Part shown: positions 43,803-53,854 of the stretch, one piece after another
How positions within the stretch are numbered: the stretch's first letter is position 1
How the letters are laid out: each line of letters starts with the position of its first letter
Translations under genes and position numbers: made by a program
NCBI GenBank assembly: GCA_963825575.1
Contig: CAWGUB010000013.1
Span: forward strand, 42,082-106,081
DNA from: JAFDBW01 sp963825575
GTDB taxonomy: Bacteria > Desulfobacterota > Desulfuromonadia > Desulfuromonadales > BM103
Reading direction: 5' to 3'
DNA length: 64,000 bases
Notes under the pieces: model-generated
Database searches by the model: none
What the model was told of the DNA's origin: nothing
Seen by the model: the letters and a program-made list of their open reading frames with translations, nothing else

Positions 43803-45224
43803 ATGCCCCAGATCAAGTTCGGAACTTCAGGCTGGCGCGGGATCCTGGCCGAGGATTTTACCCTGGAGAATGTCCGAGTGGTTGTTCAGGCGATCGCCGA
43901 TTTTCTTAAGGCCGAGAACAGTGGTGACCGTGGTCTGGTTATCGGTCACGACAGCAGGTTCTTCGGTGAACGTTTTGCACACGAAACCGCCAGAATCCTG
44001 GCCGGTTCCGGTGTACGATCTTTCATCTGCAAAGACGACACGCCAACCCCAGTCATTGCCAACGAGATAATGCGACGGGTCACGGACGGCGCGATCAACT
44101 TCACGGCCAGCCATAATCCATACGAATACAACGGCATCAAGTTCTCCACCGCCTGGGGAGGTCCGGCGCTGCCGGAAGTGACCGCTGATATTGAGCGGCG
44201 CGCCAATGCCATGCTCGGTGAAGTCTGCTACCGCGATATGCCTCTGGATCAGGCTGTACGCTCAGGACTGGTCGAAGAGATCAATCCGATGCCCGACTAC
44301 CTCGATGTGATTCGCAAAAAAGTCGACCTGGAGGCCATCGGCCGGTCCGGAATGACGGTGATCTTCGACCCGATGTACGGTGCCGGTCGTGATTATGTTG
44401 ACAGTATGTTAGTTGAAGCCGGGCTACGGGTGCAGACGATCAACAGTAACCGTGATCCGTACTTTGGCGGCATGCCGCCTGATCCTGATGGCACTCATCT
44501 CAATGCCCTGATCACCAGGGTCAAAAGTGACCAGCGGGTTGCTCTCGGCCTGGCGACTGATGGAGACGCCGACCGCTATGGGATTATCGATGCCGACGGT
44601 ACTTTCATTGAGCCGAACTATATCCTGGCCCTGCTGTATGACTACCTGATCAGAAGGAAAGGGGAGTCGGGTGACGCCGCGCGATCGGTGGCCACCTCAC
44701 ATTTCATAGATGCCGTAGCGGCCCATCATGGCTACGCGGTGCGAGAGACCCCGGTCGGATTCAAATATATTGGCGAGTTCATTCGCGACAACCAGATCGT
44801 CATCGGTGGAGAAGAAAGCGCCGGTTTGAGTTTGCGTGGCCACGTCCCAGACAAGGACGGTGTGCTGGCCTGCCTGTTGGTCGCCGAGATGGTCGCAGTT
44901 GAAGGCAAGACGATCAACCAGTTGCTGCAAGATCTCTACGCACGTGTCGGTGAATTCCACACGTCCCGCAAGAACCTGCGCCTCTCCATGTCGTTGGCAG
45001 AGAAGATCGGCGACAAGCTCGCCTCGCCACCGGATCAGCTCGCTGGCAAGCAGGTCAGTGAGACGGTCACCACTGACGGCGTCAAGCTGATCCTCGAAGA
45101 CGGCTCATGGGCCTTGTTCCGCAAGTCGGGAACCGAGCCAGTCGTCAGGGTCTACACTGAAGCAGGCAGCGTCGCTGCGCTGGAGGAATTGACCTCTGCA
45201 GCGGTTGGGTTTGTTGAAAGTTGA
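43803..45224 (+). CDS. phosphoglucomutase/phosphomannomutase family enzyme
   Basis: The 473-residue alpha-D-phosphohexomutase has the active-site Ser in NFTASHNPYEYNG (near residue 100), the Mg-binding loop ATDGDADRYG, the sugar-binding GGEESAGLSLRG, and the phosphate loop RKSGTEPVVRVY. It interconverts hexose 1- and 6-phosphates and would feed the sugar-nucleotide genes downstream. The ATG at 43803 has an AAGGAG site; an in-frame ATG ten codons upstream lacks one. Confidence 0.92.
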   Translation: MPQIKFGTSGWRGILAEDFTLENVRVVVQAIADFLKAENSGDRGLVIGHDSRFFGERFAHETARILAGSGVRSFICKDDTPTPVIANEIMRRVTDGAINFTASHNPYEYNGIKFSTAWGGPALPEVTADIERRANAMLGEVCYRDMPLDQAVRSGLVEEINPMPDYLDVIRKKVDLEAIGRSGMTVIFDPMYGAGRDYVDSMLVEAGLRVQTINSNRDPYFGGMPPDPDGTHLNALITRVKSDQRVALGLATDGDADRYGIIDADGTFIEPNYILALLYDYLIRRKGESGDAARSVATSHFIDAVAAHHGYAVRETPVGFKYIGEFIRDNQIVIGGEESAGLSLRGHVPDKDGVLACLLVAEMVAVEGKTINQLLQDLYARVGEFHTSRKNLRLSMSLAEKIGDKLASPPDQLAGKQVSETVTTDGVKLILEDGSWALFRKSGTEPVVRVYTEAGSVAALEELTSAAVGFVES

Positions 45225-45619
45225 TGTGTGGTGTCGTGAAATCAGCAAGTTAGAGGAACTTTAAGCTTGACAATTATTATTTGTATAAATTAACGTGCAA
45301 CCAGTTGTCTTTTTATTTTATTTAATTTGATTTGTTTTTCTTGAGGAGGGGGCGCATGAACAAGGCTACGGCTTGCGCTGTTGGCTGGTCCGGGACGGTA
45401 GTGTTTAGTCCAGGAAACATCCTTCAGCACCCTGTTTCGGGTGCACCAATCCCACTTCTGTCCAATTATTACTACCACCTTTCCGTGGCGATTTTCCGTG
45501 AAGCCACGAAGACTGGATACCTATGTCTGAATGCTCATGATTACATGAGAATTGTAATGGGAGGCGGCGCAAATCTAATCTGCCGCCATGTACTTGATTG
45601 CTATCAAAAGGAGGAGCGT
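45225..45619 (+). other. 395-bp leader before the decayed secreted-protein gene
   Basis: The region contains a TTGACA (about 45269) without a well-spaced -10 and a GGAGGGGG-like site before an ATG at 45357. That ATG opens a frame continuous with the next gene but with no recognisable protein features. The length suggested a riboswitch, but no known aptamer pattern could be recognised by eye. Confidence 0.3.
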
Positions 45620-46443
45620 ATGAAGAAAACCGGTTTCATTTTGATGTTGTTGCTAGTTGTCGGTCCGATTGCTTCAACAGCCTTGGCGTTGGAAGTTATT
45701 GCTGAGGCACGTTTCGAGTCGGTGCAAGGAAAACCGTTGCAGGAAGAGCTCAGGTTTTCGAGCCTTGGCTATGAGGACGTTGTCCTTGCGGTTCGGAACG
45801 GTACGGAAGATGGTGCAGACCGGGTGTCGAGTGCAGTTATCATCCTCAATGGGGTGAAGGTCCTGAAACCCTCGGATTTCAGCCAGAAGGTTACCAATCT
45901 GCAACGTGTCATTGTTCCCCATGACCTGGAAAATGTCCTGTCGGTCAGCGTGCGAGGCAAGCCGGGTGGGTATCTCGTTGTACAGGTCTTGGGCGAACTC
46001 GTCGCTGGACCTGCCTCCCGACCCCGGCCCGGCAGGTGACGCAACGATAGAGGGTATCGATTCTGACCAGAATGGAGTTCGTGACGATATAGATCGATGG
46101 ATAGGTCTGAATTATCGTAACTCCGAGAAAACCCGCATGGCTCTGACTCAGGCCTACTATCCGCTTACAGAATTTTATGATTCATGCTCGTGAAGGTGAT
46201 AGCGATGCTGTTCACAATGATATGGACGCGTTGCAGAGGGCAGGTGAATGCCTCGATTACATCCGCTCTGATGATGCACATCAGTTGATTGAAGAGCTAA
46301 AGCGCTAGAGTTGTTAACACTAGTGATAGAGCGCACGCCTATTTTGATTCGAGTCGAATTTTAGGTGGTGGGTCATTCCCATCAGCACCTTTTTCTATGT
46401 GGAATCAAAGTTGTACTTTTGATCCTGATGCTCTTGAAAACTG
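45620..46443 (+). pseudogene. secreted protein with a calcium-binding-like motif, multiply frameshifted
   Basis: A good AGGAGGAG site precedes the ATG at 45620, which opens a signal peptide (residues 1-20) and a beta-rich domain with RVSSAVIILNGVKVL and PSDFSQKV. The frame is lost near 46005. A second frame then encodes DSDQNGVRDDIDRWI, a thrombospondin-3/dockerin-like Asp-rich motif. A third gives GDSDAVHNDMDALQRAGECL, and a further frame ends with NTSDRAHAYFDSS to SCTFDPDALEN at 46443. Each segment reads as protein, so this is a gene of about 270 residues broken by at least three frameshifts or a poorly sequenced stretch. Confidence 0.6.
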
Positions 46444-46457
46444 ATTGGAGGGGGAGA

Positions 46458-47680
46458 ATGAAATTATTATGTAATGTAATGTTTTTATTGTGTTTATTGA
46501 CTGTAGTCTCATTGGTAGACGAATGTGAAGCTAACTATTGCGCACAGCAGACCTATGTTTTTTTTGGCAATGGGATGTTTAATGAGCAAACCTCGGCTGC
46601 AGATCCGGATTGAGGAAATTGAAGACTAATATGGTTAGAGCTGGCAGATCTATCAAGATGAAGGTTGGAAGTTTGAGCTTTCATATAATCATGACGAGGG
46701 GATAGCAGTCAATTCTTGAAGCTGTTTCGTCAGCGCTCTGGTGATCAAGTTGCCTCTTATTGGCGTTGGCTTAGCCAGTCTGGACATTGCTCCCGATTGG
46801 TTTCAGATCAGCGCACAAGATGTTGCGGTCTGCTTTTGATATCTGCTGAGGCGCTTATTGATGAGGATTTGCGGAAACATATTCAGCGTTATCAGGCAAC
46901 GTACTGTTGGAAGGAAAGCGACTCATCGTAGTTGCGCACTCACAGGGCAATCTCTATGCGAACGCTGCTTATTCCAATTTGGCTGCTAATGACTTGCCGA
47001 TGGATGCCTTCGGGATTGTATCGGTTGCTAATCCGGCGAGCTATGTGGCAGGTGGGGGGCCATACTTCACTTTGGTGGATGATGTTCTCGTGAATGCCGT
47101 TCGTGTGGTTTTGTCCAGCACATTGTCCGGGAATATTGATAATTCAAATGAAACTACCGACTGGACACATCACAACTTCATCGATTCCTACCTCAACGGA
47201 AACCAGAGCGGCCCGATGATTATCAACACCATTCTCAGTGAAGCCAATGCCCTGATGTGGCCGCCGCCGTTGTTTGGCAGAGGCCCTATCACTGTAACAC
47301 TGACCTGGGGTGAGCAGCCGGACGTTGACCTGCACGTCTTTGAACCCAGCCTGGAGCACGTCTACTATTCAAATATGATCGGCATGCCAGGCGTTCTGAG
47401 TCGTGATGACGTCGATTCGTATGGCCCGGAACACTATTTTGTCAATTTCTGCAGCCAGGTTGAAACTGGCAGATACCGGGTTGCGGTTAACTATTATCGC
47501 GGTGAAGGTCCTGAAACTGCCCGGGTCCAGATCATGGCAGGTGATATCGTCCGCAATTACTCCGTTCTGCTGGAGACGGCCCATGGATCGGCCGGGAACT
47601 CCACCCCCACGCCGGTGGCCGATATCGATGTGGTTGGAGACACTGAGCAGGGTTATGTTTTCACGGTCAGCGGGTTATGA
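46458..47680 (+). pseudogene. secreted alpha/beta-hydrolase-like protein with a DUF2135-like domain, frameshifted
   Basis: The first frame (46458-46613) has a GGAGGGGG site, a signal peptide and TYVFFGNGMFNEQTSA. Segments in other frames (for example WKFELSYNHDEG, LKLFRQRSGDQVASYWRW and DEDLRKHIQRYQ) continue the protein. The last intact frame (from 46907) has RLIVVAHSQGNLYANAA, a nucleophile-Ser elbow. After that comes a C-terminal domain with LTWGEQPDVDLHVFEP and DSYGPEHYFVNF, resembling DUF2135. At least three frame changes occur before 46910, while the C-terminal 257 codons are open. Confidence 0.6.
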
Positions 47681-47926
47681 CGGATTGAACAGGCTGACAA
47701 TATGTAGCAATGTTTTGCGATCAGGGTTATGCATGGTCGCTTTTTGAGGGGGGCAAGGTGTAGTTTACCCAGAGCTGTGCCAAAGAAAGATTTCCGTAGA
47801 TGTAATGCACTTTCCATTACGCAGCATGCCAAGCCGCTACGAGCGAGGGGGGGGGCGGCGAGGGAGTGGATGCGGAATCTTTCTACCCCATTTTGTGATG
47901 TCTCATTGTGATGAGACGATTGTTAT
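47681..47926. other. intergenic region with a nine-G tract
   Basis: No gene or promoter was recognised. It contains a run of nine G at 47847-47855, and a 7-bp hairpin (GTCTCAT/ATGAGAC) at about 47900-47917 just before a terminator. Confidence 0.35.
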
Positions 47927-47955
47927 GGCCCGCCTGTATAGGCGGGCCGATTTTT
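47927..47955 (+). terminator. Rho-independent terminator after the hydrolase remnant
   Basis: A perfect 8-bp stem (GGCCCGCC/GGCGGGCC) with a TGTATA loop is followed by GATTTTTATAAA. Confidence 0.85.
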
Positions 47956-47970
47956 ATAAATACTATTTTC

Positions 47971-48533
47971 TCTCGCAGAGGCGCCGAGCACGCAGAGAAA
48001 GACATATTTTTTATTGTTAAGGAAGGCGAATATGACGATCAACGATATATCGAATCTTATTATAAATTCGGCTATTAATGTTCACAGAGAACTTGGCCCT
48101 GGTCTCTTTGAATCTGTTTACCAGTCTTGTCTAATCATTGAGCTTGAAGAACAAAAGTTAAAGGTTAAAAAGGAAGTCGATTTACCAGTCATATATCGAG
48201 AAGTGGTGGTTAACGAACATGGCTTCAGGTTGGACCTGCTTGTCGAAGATAAGGTTGTGATCGAGCTTAAATCTGTGGTCAAAGTCAGTCCTGTGCACAT
48301 TAAACAGCTGCTGACATATCTCAAGTTGTCTAATAAGCCTTTGGGATTGCTGATCAACTTCAACGAGAATTTACTGAAAGATGGAGTAAGGAGGGTTGTC
48401 AATAATCTTTAGATCTTCTTTGAAGCGCAGTGAACGTTAGGGGGATGATATGTTTTATGTAATGTTGAAGCCAATAACAAAGATTTCCTCTGTGTCCTCT
48501 GCGTCTCGAGTGAGAGAAACGAACGGGCGTGAG
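47971..48533. mobile_element. GCAGAG-family hairpin element carrying a GxxExxY gene
   Basis: The left arm (47971-48001) matches the left arms of the empty copies at 43.6 and 59.15 kb, ending in the shared CGCAGAGAAAG. The right arm (48487-48533) matches their right arms, including the conserved tail CTCGAGTGAG to GGGCGTGAG. In the empty copies the arms are about 35-40 bp apart; here 485 bp containing one gene separate them. No transposase is present. The mobility is inferred from this cargo/empty comparison. Confidence 0.6.
48032..48412 (+). CDS. GxxExxY protein (PD-(D/E)xK nuclease-like), copy 1
   Basis: The 126-residue protein has the family-naming motif in HRELGPGLFESVYQ and a core FRLDLLVEDKVVIELKSV in which Asp and Glu-x-Lys fit the PD-(D/E)xK nuclease active site. 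The Q(L/L)TYLKLSN region near the C terminus is also typical. The biological role of the family is unknown. An AAGGAAGG site precedes the ATG. The gene is isolated from its neighbours by repeat arms on both sides and shares no operon. Confidence 0.85.
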   Translation: MTINDISNLIINSAINVHRELGPGLFESVYQSCLIIELEEQKLKVKKEVDLPVIYREVVVNEHGFRLDLLVEDKVVIELKSVVKVSPVHIKQLLTYLKLSNKPLGLLINFNENLLKDGVRRVVNNL

Positions 48534-48637
48534 TCAGATTTTTCAAAGCAGCATTTTAAAGGGTTCACCCTTTCATCAATATGAGATTTCTGCTATAAGC
48601 AAAGCAGTTTTTTTCTTTGCGCTTTCGGAGGGCTGGG

Positions 48638-49969
<1,332 letters not shown>

Positions 49970-49973
49970 GGCC

Positions 49974-50001
49974 GGGACGCGGAACGAGGGACGCGTGACG
50001 C
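49974..50001 (+). repeat. GGGACGC heptad array after the nucleotide-sugar dehydrogenase
   Basis: Four 7-nt units (two exact GGGACGC, plus GGAACGA and GTGACGC) begin 5 bp after the stop. No inverted partner is found before the next gene. Confidence 0.75.
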
Positions 50002-50091
50002 GAAATATTGAGATTCTCTTGTCTAGCTGCTAGCAATCAGACGCTAGCCACTGGATTGATCATTCTTTAATTTCCTAACTTTAATTTTAAT

Positions 50092-50146
50092 TTGACATAA
50101 TAGTGTTTAATTGTGTATAACTAGCGCCAATAAGTCATCATGACTT
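50092..50146 (+). promoter_or_regulatory. promoter and palindrome for the export/kinase operon
   Basis: TTGACA (50092-50097) and TATAAC (50116-50121) are 18 bp apart. A perfect palindrome AAGTCATCATGACTT (50132-50146) lies a few bases past the expected transcript start, where a repressor would block elongation or initiation. Confidence 0.6.
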
Positions 50147-50224
50147 CAGGGGGTTACCATATCTGGTCATGTTGCGAGCTGAGCAGCTTCATGCTACATT
50201 GCCCTTATTGTGAGCGGATTTGCC

Positions 50225-51300
50225 ATGAATAAAACATTTCTGATGGTACTAGCAGGTGTCGTATCTGTTCTTTCCTTGAGCGGTTGTGTGCGGTACGAAG
50301 AGTTGCCGCCGGGGACTGTCAGGGATATCAATGACAGTAGCGCGATCCTTGAATTGCAGGAAGTCAAGGTCCCGCCACCGGCTACGGAAGCGGAAGTCAT
50401 TACTGAATACCGGGTCGGCCCGGGTGATGTCTTGACCATTAATGTCCCGGGCCTCATTGACTCCTACGGGAATAACATGAAAAAACCCAGAATTATCAAG
50501 GCTTCCGTGTCTCGAGCAGCGGCAGGATCCTGCTCCCGCTGGTTGGTGCCGTTGATGTAAATGGCCTGACCATCGAAGAAATTCAGTCGCTTCTGACCCA
50601 GGAAATCAAGACCTACATCAAGAAGCCGATGGTCACGGTCGAGATTCGCGAATTCAAGTCGCAACCGCTTTACCTGCTTGGCAAGTTCAACAAGCCTGGT
50701 TTGCATTACATGGACCGTCCGACCAATGTAATGCACGGTATCTCCATGGGTAGTGGCTTGCACGAAACGGCCAACCTGCGCAGTGCCAGGCTATTGCGTT
50801 CCGAGCGGGTTCAACCTGTTGACATCTATAATTTGCTTTATAACAATGACCTGCGTCAGAACGTGCAACTGCGCTCCGGTGATACAATCTTTGTCCCGGG
50901 CAATGAGGAACAGCAGGTTTTTGTCTTCGGCCAGGTTGACAGGCCCGGACCGGTACAGATGGTGAATGGTCGTCTGAACCTCCTGCAGGCTTTGAGCACT
51001 GCGTCAGTTGGCTCGGGGTCGAACAAGTCCTATCCATACGATCACGAACGAGTTCGGATTATCCGCTCACTCTCACCGACTCATGGGCAGTTGATGGTCG
51101 TTGACATGGGTAAAATGATAGATGGGCATGCCATGCCGATGCCACTCATGAATGGCGACATCGTCTATGTCCCGACAAATGCCGCTGGAACCTGGAATGA
51201 AACGATTTCGCAGATTCTGCCTTCTCTGCAGCTGATCTCCGGAATTTTACAGCCCTTTGTGCAGATCAGGTACCTGAACGACGGCGAAAACTTGTGGTGA
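50225..51300 (+). pseudogene. polysaccharide export lipoprotein (Wza type), frameshifted
   Basis: The first frame has a lipobox (LSLSGC, about residues 17-22) and the Poly_export start EYRVGPGDVLTINVPGL. At a run of six A around 50478-50483 the reading must shift by one base to give GFRVSSSGRILLPLVGAVDV and the rest (EIREFKSQPLYLLGKFNKPG, VFVFGQVDRPGPV) to 51300. The joined protein of about 358 residues would be a normal outer-membrane export channel. One extra A restores it, so a sequencing error is possible. Confidence 0.8.
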
Positions 51301-51343
51301 TCTGAAGTCATGAATAATCACACGTTTATACGTTGACATCAAG

Positions 51344-51380
51344 GACCGCCGGCCTGTTTGGTTAGGCGGTCTTTTCTTTT
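51344..51380 (+). terminator. Rho-independent terminator between export gene and first kinase
   Basis: A 7-bp stem (GACCGCC/GGCGGTC) with a 14-nt loop is followed by TTTTCTTTT. It lies 31 bp before the first Wzc-type gene and could act as a partial terminator. Confidence 0.7.
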
Positions 51381-51411
51381 AGACCTGTTTGAAACCTAGG
51401 CTCGACGAGAC

Positions 51412-53700
51412 ATGAAGAAACACACCGAACAATTTCTGCCGGACCTGAACGGGCCGATCCTCCTGCGCACGATCAACATCATCCGTCGCAGGTTCAAGAT
51501 CGTTCTGTTGATATTCCTCCTGTCGGTACTCTCTGCCTGGTTCTATATCTCGATACAAACACCGATCTATCAGGCAGTTGCAACCCTTGATCTGTCTCGC
51601 GCGGCAGAGCAGGGGCAATCTCCCGAAGATATCGTCGAGATCCTGCAGTCGCGTTCTCTGGCAAATCAGGTTGTCAAGCAGATGAACCTCGACTGGCAGG
51701 TTGCCAGTTTTTCATCTGGTCTCGATGTCAAGGTTGGCCGTTTCGTGGTCTCCAGAGATCTCCCGGGGTTGAGAATTGTCATGGATGAACCGCCACTCTA
51801 CAAGGTCTCCGACCTCGGTGGCCGTTTTGTTGGTGAAGGCCGTAGCGGTGAGCCTTTCCACACTGCAGAAATCGACCTTTTACTTGACATCCGCACAGGG
51901 CAGGCCGGCCAGCAACTGACTATCGAACATCGCCCCAACCTGGTAGATGTTGAAGAACTTATGAGCAACATAACTGTTGTTTATCGAGTTGGTGACGGTA
52001 GTATCATCAAAATCATCAGCTCCGGCTCCAATCCCGAGCAGACCCGTGATCTGGCCAATGCCCTGATCGAAACCTACCGTGCACAACGGTTGTCACAAGC
52101 GGACCAGTCCCTGCTAGAGATCGAGGAGCAGATTACGGAAACCCGTGAGGGTCTGAGCATTGTTTCGAAGGACCTGCATAATTTTAGCCAACAGGCCGGA
52201 TTCGTCGAGTTACCGAGTGATGCCGACACACTGGCCGTCAACCTGACCCAACTCGAACGGGAGCAGTCTCAACTCAAAGGCCAACGACTGAAGATCGAGC
52301 GTGCATTCGTACAATTGCAGCAGTCCATCAGCGATGGCTCAGTATTCCTCCCACCCGTTTTTAACGAATTCCCGCACATTGTCGAAGTTTCACTTCGCCT
52401 CGCCGAACTGAGGGCCAGACAGAAGGAACTCCTGATTGAATTTACTCCTGCTCATCCGGATGTTGCCGAGATCCATGATGCAATCGACGAGACGCAAAAC
52501 AACCTGCTTGGCCGGTATGCTGCGGTTATCAATGAACTGGATACCGGGATTGAAAGTCTTGATGCCAGGATTGCCGAGAGCTCGGCCCGAATCGATTCGC
52601 TGCCGGAAGCGGAGTTCCTCAGGCTGGAGCTGAGGCGCAGCACTCAAGCAGAGATCCTTGCCTCCCTGCAGCAGAAGCAGCGCGCCCTGCAGCTTGAACA
52701 GGTCCTGGTAGCCGATCAGATTCGTGTTGTAGACCCTGCCGTCACACCTCGCACACCTGTCTGGCCTGATAAACGAAAAATCCTCACAGTCAGTAGCGCC
52801 GCGGGTCTGTTGCTCGGTTTCCTTGTTGCGCTCTTGCTCAGCATGGCGGACCGGCGGTTCAATACCGTCGAAGAAATCCAGGCGAAGCTGAAGCTGCCGA
52901 TCTATGGCGTCATCCCGCGTATCCCTGATGTTGACGTCGAACCGGGGGTACCGGTTGCCGTGCAGATGCCCAAAGCTCCGGTAGTCGAAGCCTTCAGGGC
53001 TTTGCGGACCCGACTGCATTCTGTGACCAACAGGGAGAAGCATCAAATCATCCTGGTGACCAGTTCGCTACCCGGTGAAGGCAAGTCGACGATTTCCACC
53101 AACCTGGCGGTCGTTCTGGCGCAGACCCGCGCCAAGGTTCTGCTGATCGGTTGCGATCTGCGTAGACCGTCGCTGCACGAGATGTTTGGTCAGACTAATG
53201 TTCCCGGCCTGGTTGATCTCCTGAGTGAAGATAGACAGGACGCCATTCGCCACATTGCCAGCCCGCGCATCGATTTCCTGCCAGCCGGGTCGATCCCGAT
53301 GAACCCGTCGGAGATACTCGACTCCCGGCGTATGCGCAACTTCCTCGATACTGTCCGCAGTCGCTACGATTACGTGTTGATCGATGCACCGCCGGTGCTG
53401 CCGGTGACCGACGCGCAGATTCTGTCGCCATTGGCCGATGTCACACTGGCGGTTATTGAACCGTGCCGGGTACCGGAGAAGGCGGCGATGCAGATGGTTG
53501 AATCGCTGCAGTCTGTGGGCGCGACGATCTCGGGAATGGTGATAAACGATCGGATGGGGCGCGGTTTCAGGTATTACGGCTCATACAGTTACTACGGCAA
53601 CAAAAATTACAGTGGCTACTATGGCGAGAACCCCGACGATCTGGCCGATGGACCGATCACCCGCACTGCGAAAAAGCTTTGGGAGAAGCTCAATTACTGA
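51412..53700 (+). CDS. Wzc-type polysaccharide co-polymerase/BY-kinase, copy 1
   Basis: The 762-residue inner-membrane protein has a Wzz domain (about residues 15-110, first membrane helix 29-48), a long coiled-coil periplasmic region, a second membrane helix (about 455-475), and a cytoplasmic BY-kinase. Kinase motifs are Walker A SSLPGEGKSTIS, Walker A' VLLIGCDLRRPS and Walker B YDYVLIDAPP. The C-terminal tyrosine cluster is near residue 722 (RYYGSYSYYGNKNYSGYYG). It would control chain length and export through autophosphorylation. Confidence 0.93.
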   Translation: MKKHTEQFLPDLNGPILLRTINIIRRRFKIVLLIFLLSVLSAWFYISIQTPIYQAVATLDLSRAAEQGQSPEDIVEILQSRSLANQVVKQMNLDWQVASFSSGLDVKVGRFVVSRDLPGLRIVMDEPPLYKVSDLGGRFVGEGRSGEPFHTAEIDLLLDIRTGQAGQQLTIEHRPNLVDVEELMSNITVVYRVGDGSIIKIISSGSNPEQTRDLANALIETYRAQRLSQADQSLLEIEEQITETREGLSIVSKDLHNFSQQAGFVELPSDADTLAVNLTQLEREQSQLKGQRLKIERAFVQLQQSISDGSVFLPPVFNEFPHIVEVSLRLAELRARQKELLIEFTPAHPDVAEIHDAIDETQNNLLGRYAAVINELDTGIESLDARIAESSARIDSLPEAEFLRLELRRSTQAEILASLQQKQRALQLEQVLVADQIRVVDPAVTPRTPVWPDKRKILTVSSAAGLLLGFLVALLLSMADRRFNTVEEIQAKLKLPIYGVIPRIPDVDVEPGVPVAVQMPKAPVVEAFRALRTRLHSVTNREKHQIILVTSSLPGEGKSTISTNLAVVLAQTRAKVLLIGCDLRRPSLHEMFGQTNVPGLVDLLSEDRQDAIRHIASPRIDFLPAGSIPMNPSEILDSRRMRNFLDTVRSRYDYVLIDAPPVLPVTDAQILSPLADVTLAVIEPCRVPEKAAMQMVESLQSVGATISGMVINDRMGRGFRYYGSYSYYGNKNYSGYYGENPDDLADGPITRTAKKLWEKLNY

Positions 53701-53854
53701 CTCCGAAACAATCCGTATCGTGGCAGGTTGGCCATATCGCACGGGGTAATCATTGATTGTTATCATCGGTTACATTCTGGTATATTGACACACATGCAGC
53801 GAATTCCTAACCACACGATATAATTATCTTCCTTGCCGACCAGGTGATTTCAAT

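Noticed and set aside
45225..45619. Riboswitch in the long leader before the secreted-protein gene
   Set aside because: I looked for cyclic-di-GMP (GEMM) and other common aptamer cores by eye and found no convincing match.
47729..47911. Plus-strand open frame after the hydrolase remnant
   Set aside because: It has no ribosome-binding site, a basic low-complexity product and an internal G9 tract; nothing supports translation.
53701..53854. Perfect TATAAT before the second Wzc gene
   Set aside because: The only good -35 (TTGACA) is 28 bp away, too far for a sigma70 promoter.
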